Source: a virus. From it: 31,083 nt of DNA. The notes below the pieces were generated by a model. It did not search any database and had not been told where the DNA came from. It worked only from the letters and a program-made list of their open reading frames with translations. The DNA lies in IMG/VR virus record IMGVR_UViG_3300050015_000418, positions 1-31,083 of that record; one strand, written 5' to 3'. Positions 17,589 to 24,287 of this stretch are shown here, in pieces. The translations under genes were made by a program, and so were the position numbers. Position 1 is the first letter of the stretch, and the number at the start of each line of letters is the position of its first letter.

Positions 17589-18760
17589 TTATAAATCACC
17601 TTATCTATTATTTTATCATTTAAATAATTATCTAAAATATCTTCAATATTTTTAAAATCCCAATACGGTATTCTTAATAATGAGATATTATTATTTTTAC
17701 AATATTTATTTTTAATTTCATCATGGTACTGTATAATTTTAAAATTTTCTAATGCTCTTTCGTTTGAAATACCGCCAAAATTTACGGGTCTAAAATGTTG
17801 TTGACCATCTGCTTCTATTAAATAAATATTTTCTTTATAAAATATTGCCATATCAAAAGGTAACGGATGTTTATCTTTACATTTATTTGTTCTATATTCG
17901 GGTAAATAAATTAAATTATTAATTATGCAAAAATTAATTAATTTATTATTAGCATTAGAATCGGAACATTTAGGGCAATTCTTACCGTTACTTCTATTAC
18001 ATATTATTGCAGGCCATTCATGTCCTCTTTCACATTGCCACCATATATCTTTATTGCAACCACAAGTAACATCATAGGGTGTTAATTCTCCATTTTTAAC
18101 AGAATGCCATTCTGAAATTAATTCTGGATTTTTAGTTGCTAAACAATTTGATAAACACACTTGATGACCAGAACAAAAGGAACAACCTTTCCCGCTTTGA
18201 ATATTATTCCAACTTGCTTCAAATATTTCTCCGCAATTATCTTTTAAACATTTCCATTTAAGATTCTTACTATTTCTTTCCCATTGCTCACTCATTAATT
18301 TAAAAGGTTTATTATTTAATTTACACCATAATTTAATATTTTGAAGCGTATATGGATTTGTTTTATGAAATTTACTTGAACTTTTATATCTAATTAAATT
18401 ATTTAATGATGGAGTGTAATAATATCCTTCTTTATCTTTAACGGTTATTCTGCTACGAATATCTTGATATTCATTATTTAATAATTCATAGCCTAAATCA
18501 TCAATATATTTTTTCACTTCATCATAAGAAAATTTTCTATTTATATTAACTAATATTTTAGAACAATCATTACATTGTTTTTTATTTTTACCCTTAAATC
18601 TCATAAAAGAAACTTCAAATTCATTCCCGCATTTACATTTAATTAATAAATTTTCTTTCGTAGTTTTATATTTTTCCCTAGTAGTTAATAATTTACATCC
18701 ACTATTAGATTCAATTTCTATAAAACTTTTTACTTCCTCATAAATTAATTTTTTTGTCAT
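17585..18760 (-). CDS. Vsr-like (EDxHD) homing endonuclease with DUF4379-type zinc ribbons
   Basis: A protein of 391 residues with ATG 8 nt after GGGAGG. Cys-rich ribbons occur at 42-44/63-66, 171-176/193-196 and 233-265. The last, with NPELISEWHSVKNGELTPYDV and GHEWPA, matches the DUF4379 zinc-ribbon pattern. The C-terminal nuclease has Asp303 (PFDMAIF), EADGQQH (Glu316, Asp318, His322) and YHDEIKNKYC (His346, Asp347), the EDxHD set of I-Bth0305I-like homing enzymes. It sits just before the terminase genes and ends inside the small-terminase start. Its leader holds a three-way-junction RNA and two tandem Shine-Dalgarno sequences. No intron is evident, so it is a free-standing mobile gene. 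Confidence 0.85.
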   Translation of the reverse strand: MTKKLIYEEVKSFIEIESNSGCKLLTTREKYKTTKENLLIKCKCGNEFEVSFMRFKGKNKKQCNDCSKILVNINRKFSYDEVKKYIDDLGYELLNNEYQDIRSRITVKDKEGYYYTPSLNNLIRYKSSSKFHKTNPYTLQNIKLWCKLNNKPFKLMSEQWERNSKNLKWKCLKDNCGEIFEASWNNIQSGKGCSFCSGHQVCLSNCLATKNPELISEWHSVKNGELTPYDVTCGCNKDIWWQCERGHEWPAIICNRSNGKNCPKCSDSNANNKLINFCIINNLIYLPEYRTNKCKDKHPLPFDMAIFYKENIYLIEADGQQHFRPVNFGGISNERALENFKIIQYHDEIKNKYCKNNNISLLRIPYWDFKNIEDILDNYLNDKIIDKVIYN

Positions 18761-18784
18761 CTAACATACCTCCCAAATTTATAA

Positions 18785-18877
18785 TCCTCCCATAAAAAAT
18801 ACCAATAAAATAAGGGACAAAGAGCGATGAGAGGATCGCTCAAAAGAATAGGAAGCAACGCCTATTCTTGTCCCTTA
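18785..18877 (-). ncRNA. Three-way-junction RNA with anti-Shine-Dalgarno loop (candidate attenuator)
   Basis: Minus-strand RNA. The outer stem is a perfect 10 bp, TAAGGGACAA/TTGTCCCTTA (18877-18868 with 18820-18811). Two perfect inner hairpins follow: GAATAGG/CCTATTC with loop CGTTGCTT, and GAGCGA/TCGCTC with loop TCCTCTCA. Only U and UUUU joints separate them. The 3' side is TTTTATTGG and a T6 run, so it can act as a terminator. Loop TCCTCTCA can pair over all eight bases (one G-U) with TGGGAGGA at 18792-18785, the first of two Shine-Dalgarno sequences of the downstream endonuclease gene. The structure is seen directly; regulation is inference. Confidence 0.7.
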
Positions 18878-18918
18878 AAACTTATTTCTAAATCAAAATA
18901 AATTATATCTTTTAACAC

Positions 18919-19404
18919 CTATTCGTCAAAATACTCTTGTTCACTTACCTCAAAAACTAGATCATCCACATGATAAAGCATCTGATTCATCGACTCGATA
19001 CTCTGTCTCAGTGCAACCTCTATCCCCATGCGAATTCCGTTATCCAATGCTTCTTGTTCAATTTGATCTAATATATCATTTAGAAACGAGAATGCTTCTT
19101 CATCAGAAACTTCTTTGATATCTGAGATTACGGTTTTAATAAATTGACAACGATCACAACACCCATCTTCACATTCATCATTTTCTCTTGTTTTAAAATC
19201 TACAACATTATCTTTAATATCTTCTTTCTTCTTATCTTCAAGTCTTTTCTTTTTCTTATCTTCTATTGCTTTTTCATTTTTGCTCTTCTCTAATCTATCA
19301 GAAGATAATTTATCATAGACTTCTTCTGACACGGGTTTCTTATCTATTATATAGACTCTTTTTAATTCACCATCAACAATTTCTTCATTAATCTCAAATT
19401 TCAA
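18919..19404 (-). CDS. Acidic protein with Cys cluster, unknown function
   Basis: About 161 residues. I place the start at TTG 19404, 8 nt after AGAGG, rather than the GTG at 19413 that lies in the ribosome-binding site. A Lys/Glu/Asp-rich helix (~40-65) is followed by a Cys cluster DECEDGCCDRCQF that could bind zinc. An acidic helical C-terminus (LNDILDQIEQEALDNGIRMGIEVALRQSIESMNQML) follows. It is 11 nt downstream of another small Cys-containing protein, so the two may work together. I do not recognise the family. Confidence 0.6.
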   Translation of the reverse strand: MKFEINEEIVDGELKRVYIIDKKPVSEEVYDKLSSDRLEKSKNEKAIEDKKKKRLEDKKKEDIKDNVVDFKTRENDECEDGCCDRCQFIKTVISDIKEVSDEEAFSFLNDILDQIEQEALDNGIRMGIEVALRQSIESMNQMLYHVDDLVFEVSEQEYFDE

Positions 19405-19415
19405 AATTTGCACCT

Positions 19416-19571
19416 CTATTCTTCTTTTGATTGTCTTTCTTTTGAGTATTTTTTAACTTTTGGTTTTTTATCTTTTATATTTATATTTTTCTTATTTATA
19501 TATTCTAACAAACACTGTGACTCGGATTCACAGTCATCAATAAATGGGCATTTCCAACATTGATTTTCCAA
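19416..19571 (-). CDS. Small Cys-rich protein, 51 residues
   Basis: A short gene starting at TTG (19571), 7 nt after AGGAG, and ending at TAG (19416-19418). The product begins MENQCWKCPFIDDCESESQC: four Cys in a CxxC-x5-C-x5-C arrangement that suggests a zinc or metal site. A strongly basic tail (KDKKPKVKKYSKERQSKEE) follows. It abuts the next gene, whose Shine-Dalgarno lies right after its stop. A DNA- or RNA-binding role is possible, but no family is recognised. Confidence 0.6.
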   Translation of the reverse strand: MENQCWKCPFIDDCESESQCLLEYINKKNINIKDKKPKVKKYSKERQSKEE

Positions 19572-19601
19572 AACTTCACTCCTAAATAGTTTTTTTATAA
19601 T

Positions 19602-19630
19602 AAAGAGGGGAGGTAATTATCCTCCAAAGT
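19602..19630 (-). terminator. Weak hairpin after metallophosphoesterase gene
   Basis: GGAGG/CCTCC with a 7-nt loop (19609-19613 and 19621-19625), flanked by AAAGA/TCTTT that can extend the stem with an internal loop. In minus sense it is followed by TTTATTATA rather than a clean T-run. Confidence 0.4.
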
Positions 19631-19639
19631 CTTTTTATT

Positions 19640-20803
19640 TTATATATCTAATCTAATCGAATAACTTGCTTCTCTACCTTCTTCTTCATTAAAAACTATA
19701 AACATTTGTGCTGGCTTAGAAGTTAATCTCTTTCCAAAAGAATAAGAATCTACGCCTATCAAACTTGAATTAACCACTAATTCACAACTATGTACTTCAT
19801 CAGATTGCAAATGATGAAAATGACTTAAAAATATATATTCTGGAAACATTTTAAACATTAAAGAAAGATTTTGAGTAGCATTAGTTATTCTGTCTTTATC
19901 TCCATGAGAACCAAAACATAAATGTCCACAAATATTAAGTAAAGCAACGCCATCATCTAATATGTTATCTATAACTTCAATATTTAATATATCTGATACT
20001 CTTGATTTTACATACCAAGGAATTATCCGTGATAAATTTTCTTTATCAATAGATTCATCTTTTTTAGAAGTAACTCTGCTATGATTATCAATTACTGAAT
20101 AAAATTTAATATATTCAAATTCGTCAGAGAATTTCATAAGCATTTCAGATAATATTTCACTAACATACATTAATTGAGTTATATTATCTTCGTTACTTGA
20201 AACTCTTATTGATACATGAATTAAACCCGCAATTAAATCACTTAAATTCAAAACATGGAGTGTTTTTATATTATGAAATTTTCCATGCTCTATTGTTTTA
20301 ACCACTAATCTATTTATTCTTCTTTTAAATTCTTCTTTATTAAAAGTATTTAAATAATTATTAATTTCTAAATTTGAGTGCCAATCTGAAACAATTAAAA
20401 CTCCTTCTTTATCTGAGTTAATATGATTAAGATTTAACCATTTAAAAGGTTTATCTTTTTTAATATCTTCTGCAACCTCTTGAATTACTTCTTGAAGATA
20501 TTCATATCTTGCTAAATCGGTTACTATTTTTCTAAACTCTCTTTTTTGATCTCTAACCTTAATTTTTTCTTTATCTAAATCTATTATTTTTAGATCTAAT
20601 AAATTCAATTTACTTTCTAATCCACTACTCACAACTTCTTCTCTTTTTGGTAATTTACCAATCTTTTTTAGGTGTTTTCTTACTATATCTCTTGCTTTCT
20701 CGCCAGAAATACCAAATTGCATTCCAATAGAATCCCATGAATCTTTAATGTCACCATTTCTCTTTTTAATACCTATCTCGATTAAAGATTGATACTTCTC
20801 CAA
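19640..20803 (-). CDS. Calcineurin-like metallophosphoesterase with N-terminal helix-turn-helix
   Basis: A protein of 387 residues starting at TTG (20803). The metal-binding motifs are in order: VSDWH (Asp140, His142), NLSDL (Asp189), IDNHSR (Asn240, His241), FGSHGDKD (His300) and LSHFHH (His328, His330). This is the full dinuclear centre of the superfamily. Residues ~20-46 (DSWDSIGMQFGISGEKARDIV) look like a helix-turn-helix, and a coiled coil spans ~65-100. Known members cleave phosphodiester bonds in nucleic acids or nucleotides; the DNA-binding front end makes a nucleic-acid substrate likely (inference). It is the first gene after the tRNA in reading direction. Confidence 0.8.
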   Translation of the reverse strand: MEKYQSLIEIGIKKRNGDIKDSWDSIGMQFGISGEKARDIVRKHLKKIGKLPKREEVVSSGLESKLNLLDLKIIDLDKEKIKVRDQKREFRKIVTDLARYEYLQEVIQEVAEDIKKDKPFKWLNLNHINSDKEGVLIVSDWHSNLEINNYLNTFNKEEFKRRINRLVVKTIEHGKFHNIKTLHVLNLSDLIAGLIHVSIRVSSNEDNITQLMYVSEILSEMLMKFSDEFEYIKFYSVIDNHSRVTSKKDESIDKENLSRIIPWYVKSRVSDILNIEVIDNILDDGVALLNICGHLCFGSHGDKDRITNATQNLSLMFKMFPEYIFLSHFHHLQSDEVHSCELVVNSSLIGVDSYSFGKRLTSKPAQMFIVFNEEEGREASYSIRLDI

Positions 20804-20860
20804 ATCTTCACTTCTTTCTCTTTTAAAATATCTATATAAAGTATATAATTTTCAAATTTA

Positions 20861-20935
20861 TGGAGCTTCCGATAGGATTTGAACCCACAACCTATTGATT
20901 ACAAATCAATTGCTCTACCATTGAGCCACGGAAGC
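20861..20935 (-). tRNA. tRNA-Thr (anticodon UGU)
   Basis: A complete cloverleaf on the minus strand. The acceptor is GCTTCCG/CGGAAGC, the D arm GCTC...GAGC, the anticodon stem ATTGA/TCAAT with loop TTTGTAA, and the T arm GTGGG/CCTAT with loop TTCAAAT. It is followed by T and an encoded CCA. The anticodon TGT reads ACA, a codon well suited to this AT-rich phage. Confidence 0.95.
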
Positions 20936-20947
20936 ATATTATTGAAC

Positions 20948-20985
20948 TCTTGCAGGTACATGCAAAATAGTCATGTCCTGCAAGA
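20948..20985 (-). other. 14-bp hairpin just upstream of the tRNA
   Basis: TCTTGCAGG-T-ACATG pairs with CATGTCCTGCAAGA over 14 bp with one bulged T and a 9-nt loop. There is no T-run on the minus side. It sits 12 nt before the tRNA in transcription order and may be a processing signal or a remnant; it does not fold as a second tRNA. Confidence 0.5.
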
Positions 20986-21042
20986 ATCCGCTAGGTGATC
21001 TTCCTATATACAATTGAGTAAAATAGGAAATCTATTATTTAT

Positions 21043-21231
21043 TTATTCACTTTTACCTTCAGAAATTACATCTAGTAAAGCAAACGAGAACCTTACATCT
21101 TCTCCGTTAAACATCTGTAGTTTCTCTTTTAAGTCAATTATTTCATCGCCTATAGTGATAGTAAAATCACTAGCATCATATACGCCATTACCACTTAGTT
21201 TCTTGGTTATTTCAAGTTTTTGTCTTGCCAA
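21043..21231 (-). CDS. Small phage protein, possibly YonK-like
   Basis: A protein of 62 residues starting at TTG (21231), 10 nt after AGAGG inside the end of the HU gene. The stretch IIDLKEKLQMFNGEDVRFSF recalls small phage proteins such as SPbeta YonK (L-x-x-FNG-x-x-V pattern). The YonK comparison is from memory and tentative. It lies 4 nt after the HU gene and is probably co-translated with it. Confidence 0.55.
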   Translation of the reverse strand: MARQKLEITKKLSGNGVYDASDFTITIGDEIIDLKEKLQMFNGEDVRFSFALLDVISEGKSE

Positions 21232-21235
21232 ATTA

Positions 21236-21511
21236 TTATACCTCTACCGTAAGATTCTTCTTTGTCCCTGCCCCAAATTTAAATACAGGTACATATTTTG
21301 CAGGAATATCAACAGAGGCTCCAGTGGCAGGGTTTCTACCAGTTTTTGCTTCACGTTTTGCCATACTAAACTTACCCAATGATCCCAAAGCGACAACTTC
21401 ATCAATATTATCAACAATAATATCACATAAAGTATCCATGATGTCTTTTGCATCCTTCTGCTTAATTTCAAGTCTCTTTCCTAGTTCTTTTACGGTTTCC
21501 ATGTTATTCAA
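21236..21511 (-). CDS. HU/IHF-family DNA-binding protein
   Basis: A protein of 91 residues. It has two N-terminal helices (TVKELGKRLEIKQKDAKDIMDTLCDIIVDNID), then the family core VVALGSLGKFSMAKREAKTGRNPATGASVDIPAKYVPVFKFGAGTK. The core holds GRNPATG, the signature of the DNA-bending arm, and the usual end of the fold. Start is TTG at 21511 (after AAGGAGAG) or ATG at 21502. Phage HU proteins such as SPO1 TF1 bend phage DNA and influence replication, transcription or packaging. Length and motif match the family well. Confidence 0.92.
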   Translation of the reverse strand: MNNMETVKELGKRLEIKQKDAKDIMDTLCDIIVDNIDEVVALGSLGKFSMAKREAKTGRNPATGASVDIPAKYVPVFKFGAGTKKNLTVEV

Positions 21512-21540
21512 ATAAATCTCTCCTTCTTAATACTTAATAC

Positions 21541-21807
21541 TTAATACTTCTTCTTCGACAACTCTTCTAGTTTAAATAAACAACTCCAATATTTTTCTCT
21601 GTCATCAGCCAACTGACTGATTTGCTGGCAAATCTGTTCATAATTTTGGTGCAGTCCATTTTTAATTAAATTTTTTAGAATATTAGATATTTCAATATCT
21701 AAATTCATTGATTCAATAATTAAAGAAAACTGTTTTTTATCTTTCTTCAATAATTCAATCCCTATTAAATTTGTACATTCTGCCAACAATACTTCTTTTT
21801 CTTCCAC
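21541..21807 (-). CDS. Small helical protein, unknown function
   Basis: A protein of 88 residues starting at GTG (21807) after GGAAGTGGAAGA. It is predicted mostly helical (ECTNLIGIELLKKDKKQFSLIIESM, YEQICQQISQLADDREKYWSCLFKLEELSKKKY) and has 4 scattered Cys. It precedes the HU gene by 29 nt. No family is recognised. The 158-nt gap behind it (21808-21965) holds no convincing gene. Confidence 0.5.
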   Translation of the reverse strand: MEEKEVLLAECTNLIGIELLKKDKKQFSLIIESMNLDIEISNILKNLIKNGLHQNYEQICQQISQLADDREKYWSCLFKLEELSKKKY

Positions 21808-21965
21808 TCTTCCACTTCCTTACTTGTTTACTTGACGCTTTCACCTTCTTCGCTTAATCTTTAAATCAATCGGCATAAAGCCTTTTATACTAAATAATAA
21901 CTTCCCAAAACTATCTAATTCTCTAAAATTCAATTTGCAAAATTTATAGTAGGGAAGATATTTTA

Positions 21966-22640
21966 TTATTTTATATTATCAGCATGATTTGAAATCCAAC
22001 CTCTAAAATTCTCTGTAAGTACACATGTTTTACATCTCACTTCTGGTCTAAAATGTTCTAAATATTTTACAAAGCCAGAAGTTGATTCATCATCTAAATC
22101 ACATTGACCATCGTGTCCTATGACTAAAATTTTGTTTGATTCATGAAGTCTAGTTAATGTTTTTTGTAAATCTTTAACTGTAAAATTCTGAGCTTCGTCA
22201 ATAATAACTACTTTATTTTCTATGTTTATACCCCTCATAAAAGTATGACTAACGCAATCAATCCATGTTTCGTTTCTTTTAATCATATTTATATCCGTAA
22301 TTAATTGTCTAATTGCTCTTTCAGGTTGTTCGTTAATCTTAATTAATGCACCAATTAAAGGTTCATAGTACGCCCTCTCCTTGTCTGCTTGGTTGCCAGG
22401 CCGAAAACCACACTTATCTTCTTCTGTAGGATTAAATATGTAAACAAGTCCATTATATTTTTTTTCAGTTATTAACATTTTTGCAGTTGCAACAGAAAGT
22501 GTCGTTTTACCTGTTCCCGATTTTGAATTGCAAAATAAAATATCATAGTCATTACCATAAATTGCATCTCTAAATTCTTTTTGTTCATTATTTAAATTAA
22601 GTCCAAAAAATATATGGTCATCAGATATCTTCTTAGCCAA
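21966..22640 (-). CDS. PhoH-like P-loop ATPase
   Basis: About 224 residues. Walker A is SKSGTGKTT (about residues 42-50 counted from TTG 22649), and Walker B is VVIIDEAQNF (147-156). The GHDGQCDLDDESTSGF stretch fits the family's sensor region, and TENFRGWISNHA the C-terminal arginine segment. TTG at 22640 lies 9 nt after GAAAGGA, while 22649 abuts that site, so I take 22640. PhoH-like proteins of phages are ATPases with reported RNA-helicase/RNase-linked roles. Here it lies in the early block between a 71-aa protein and HU. The family call is secure; the role is not. Confidence 0.88.
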   Translation of the reverse strand: MAKKISDDHIFFGLNLNNEQKEFRDAIYGNDYDILFCNSKSGTGKTTLSVATAKMLITEKKYNGLVYIFNPTEEDKCGFRPGNQADKERAYYEPLIGALIKINEQPERAIRQLITDINMIKRNETWIDCVSHTFMRGINIENKVVIIDEAQNFTVKDLQKTLTRLHESNKILVIGHDGQCDLDDESTSGFVKYLEHFRPEVRCKTCVLTENFRGWISNHADNIK

Positions 22641-22664
22641 ATAGTTCAATCCTTTCGGGAAATA

Positions 22665-22880
22665 TTACGCTGGACTAATAAATTTGCTTTCAATCTTCTC
22701 TGTGTTGCCGTCCATAAATATCAAATGGTTATCTCGTTCAATCACAAAGATATTATCCATGTCATCGCCAGATTCACTTGTTTGATATTGTTTAACTTCG
22801 TCATTTATCTTGTAATAAATCCTCTTATAAAGAAAGATATTGTCATTATCGACATAGCAAATTGCTATCTTCTCATTCAT
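22665..22880 (-). CDS. Small protein overlapping the GIY-YIG gene, unknown function
   Basis: A protein of 71 residues starting at ATG (22880) after AAGGAG, overlapping the end of the GIY-YIG gene by 8 nt. It looks like a small beta fold (IAICYVDNDNIFLYKRIYYKI...NIFVIERDNHLIFMDGN) and has no recognised family. Overlap with the endonuclease and a 24-nt gap to PhoH place it in the same transcript. Confidence 0.55.
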   Translation of the reverse strand: MNEKIAICYVDNDNIFLYKRIYYKINDEVKQYQTSESGDDMDNIFVIERDNHLIFMDGNTEKIESKFISPA

Positions 22881-23628
22881 CGCTTAACTCCTTATCTAAA
22901 TCTTCTTCTTTATCTAAATCCTTAATCACCATTTTGATCGCTTTATTATTAATAAAATCTTTAAAATCTTCTTGATATTCATATGTTTTTCTAAATTCAT
23001 TGAATTGTTCTTCTTCAAGAAGAGGAGAAAAACTAAAAGGCGTATTATGTTCAAAAAACTTTTTATTATTTCTATATGTAGCACCATTTAATGTATTTAA
23101 CGCTCTTGCAATAATAGTTGCTTTTTCTTTACACTCTTCTTCTGTCCAATTAGGGTTTTCATATTTATAAACTTCTGCAATATCGTTTTTTGACCACCAT
23201 AAGTTATTTTTATGTTTATTGGGTGCATTTCCTTTATTCTTGTTTAAATTATTAACATTAGTATTCTTTTTTCTTTTATTAACATTTTTTTTAACAATAT
23301 CTTTATTGATATTAAAATTATCTGACCCACCAGTAGTTAAATTATATCCATTTTCTCCGAATGAATTATAATATTTAATCCATTTAACCTCTAAAAAATC
23401 CAATTCATCTTTATTATATGCAAAATCAATTATATCCCAGTCAAAATTACTTTCTCCGTGTTTATTTAGTGAATTATGAAAATAGGTATAATCATATCTG
23501 GCTGCATTAATATGTGCCAAGGTTCTTGTTTCTAAGTTTCTTGTAGTTTGCCCTATATAAATTTTATCATTTATAGTATTAATACATTTATATATAATAC
23601 CATAAACTTCATTACCATCATAAATTAT
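22873..23628 (-). CDS. GIY-YIG homing endonuclease, non-canonical start
   Basis: About 251 residues. The full N-terminal GIY-YIG domain is readable: VYGIIYKCIN, then KIYIGQTTRNLETR with the catalytic Arg of the TR motif, LNKHGESNFDWDII, and FLEVKWIKYYNSF with the catalytic Glu and a GENGYNLTTGG turn. It continues into a Lys/Asn-rich linker and a C-terminal DNA-binding-type region. A TTG at 23520 lies inside the motif, so it cannot be the true start. Upstream, the frame reaches TAA at 23634-23632 with no ATG, GTG or TTG; ATC, ATA and ATT (23631, 23628, 23625) follow AGGAGG by 5, 8 and 11 nt. I use ATA at 23628. Confidence 0.8.
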   Translation of the reverse strand: MIYDGNEVYGIIYKCINTINDKIYIGQTTRNLETRTLAHINAARYDYTYFHNSLNKHGESNFDWDIIDFAYNKDELDFLEVKWIKYYNSFGENGYNLTTGGSDNFNINKDIVKKNVNKRKKNTNVNNLNKNKGNAPNKHKNNLWWSKNDIAEVYKYENPNWTEEECKEKATIIARALNTLNGATYRNNKKFFEHNTPFSFSPLLEEEQFNEFRKTYEYQEDFKDFINNKAIKMVIKDLDKEEDLDKELSDE

Positions 23629-23636
23629 GATTTATT

Positions 23637-23661
23637 CCTCCTAAAATATAAAGTACCTCCT
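23637..23661 (-). promoter_or_regulatory. Two tandem Shine-Dalgarno sequences before the GIY-YIG gene
   Basis: AGGAGG occurs at 23661-23656 and again at 23642-23637. After the first site, ATT at 23647 would open a nine-codon frame (second codon TTA, then GGA GGA from the second site) ending TGA inside the endonuclease start region. Translation of one could affect the other. Confidence 0.4.
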
Positions 23662-23686
23662 ATAAGATTACGTATTAATATTACTT

Positions 23687-23711
23687 AAAAAAGTGGTACT
23701 GAATTATACCA
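23687..23711 (-). terminator. Short hairpin at the end of the sigma-like gene
   Basis: TGGTA/TACCA with an 8-nt loop spans the stop codon and is followed in minus sense by C and TTTTTT. The 5-bp stem is weak. Confidence 0.35.
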
Positions 23712-24222
23712 TTTTCAAAAAAGTCTTTATTGCCTGACTTTTTTTGATCTTATCATAAGCGTCTTCAAGATAGTGCGCTATTGTAGCTCTATCAATTCCT
23801 AATTCTTGGGCAACTACTTCTTGTGTCATACTTGCCCCGTAATATAACGAAATTACCTTAAATTGTTGTGGAGATAATTCTTCTTTTAAAATTTTATATA
23901 ATTCTTCACGATATGATTTATTAGAAATTATTTCCCCAATATTTTTTCTAGTTAATGGGATGTATCCAAATTCAACTTGTCCATTAATAATAATTTTATT
24001 ATTTTCGTGCTTATTTGAATAAATTCTTTTTTCTTGAGATAAATGAAATTCTATTTCTTTTAATGTTGCCATAATTCCATCTTCTGTTTCATATACTATA
24101 TTTCTATGATTTTTTTCTTGTATACTTAATTTTCTTTTTCTTCGTTTTTCTTTATTCTCATTTTGTAAATATCTTTTATATCTCCTTATCTTCCTTAAAG
24201 CCTCTTTATAATCTTCATACAT
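23704..24222 (-). CDS. Sigma-region-4-like transcription factor
   Basis: A protein of 172 residues from ATG 24222. The C-terminal helix-turn-helix (LSPQQFKVISLYYGASMTQEVVAQELGIDRATIAHYLEDAYDKIKK, here in parts: LSPQQFKVISLYYG 116-129, TQEVVAQELGIDRATIAHYL 133-152) resembles sigma-70 region 4 and RinA/ArpU-type late regulators. The N-terminal third is a very basic helix (KIRRYKRYLQNENKEKRRKRK). It may switch on late genes, since it precedes the packaging block (inference). The frame stays open upstream, without a canonical start, to ATA at 24291. That codon overlaps the previous gene's TAG and lies 9 nt after AGGAGG, so the true protein may be 195 residues. Confidence 0.7.
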   Translation of the reverse strand: MYEDYKEALRKIRRYKRYLQNENKEKRRKRKLSIQEKNHRNIVYETEDGIMATLKEIEFHLSQEKRIYSNKHENNKIIINGQVEFGYIPLTRKNIGEIISNKSYREELYKILKEELSPQQFKVISLYYGASMTQEVVAQELGIDRATIAHYLEDAYDKIKKSQAIKTFLKMV

Positions 24223-24287
24223 TGATTCCCAATTTGTTTCTGAAAATTTTATAAAACTTGCTGGTATTAATGCACTGTTTCCGTTCT

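Noticed and set aside
20941-21005. Possible second tRNA next to tRNA-Thr
   Set aside because: A GTTCAAT string resembles a T loop, but no T stem, acceptor stem or anticodon arm can be formed.
21236-21515. Overlapping frames on both strands across the HU gene (75 codons minus, 96 and 122 codons plus)
   Set aside because: They are shadows of the HU gene, whose family motif GRNPATG and ribosome-binding site are clear.
21808-21965. Eleven-codon frame MPIDLKIKRRR in the gap before PhoH
   Set aside because: It is too short and lacks a good ribosome-binding site.
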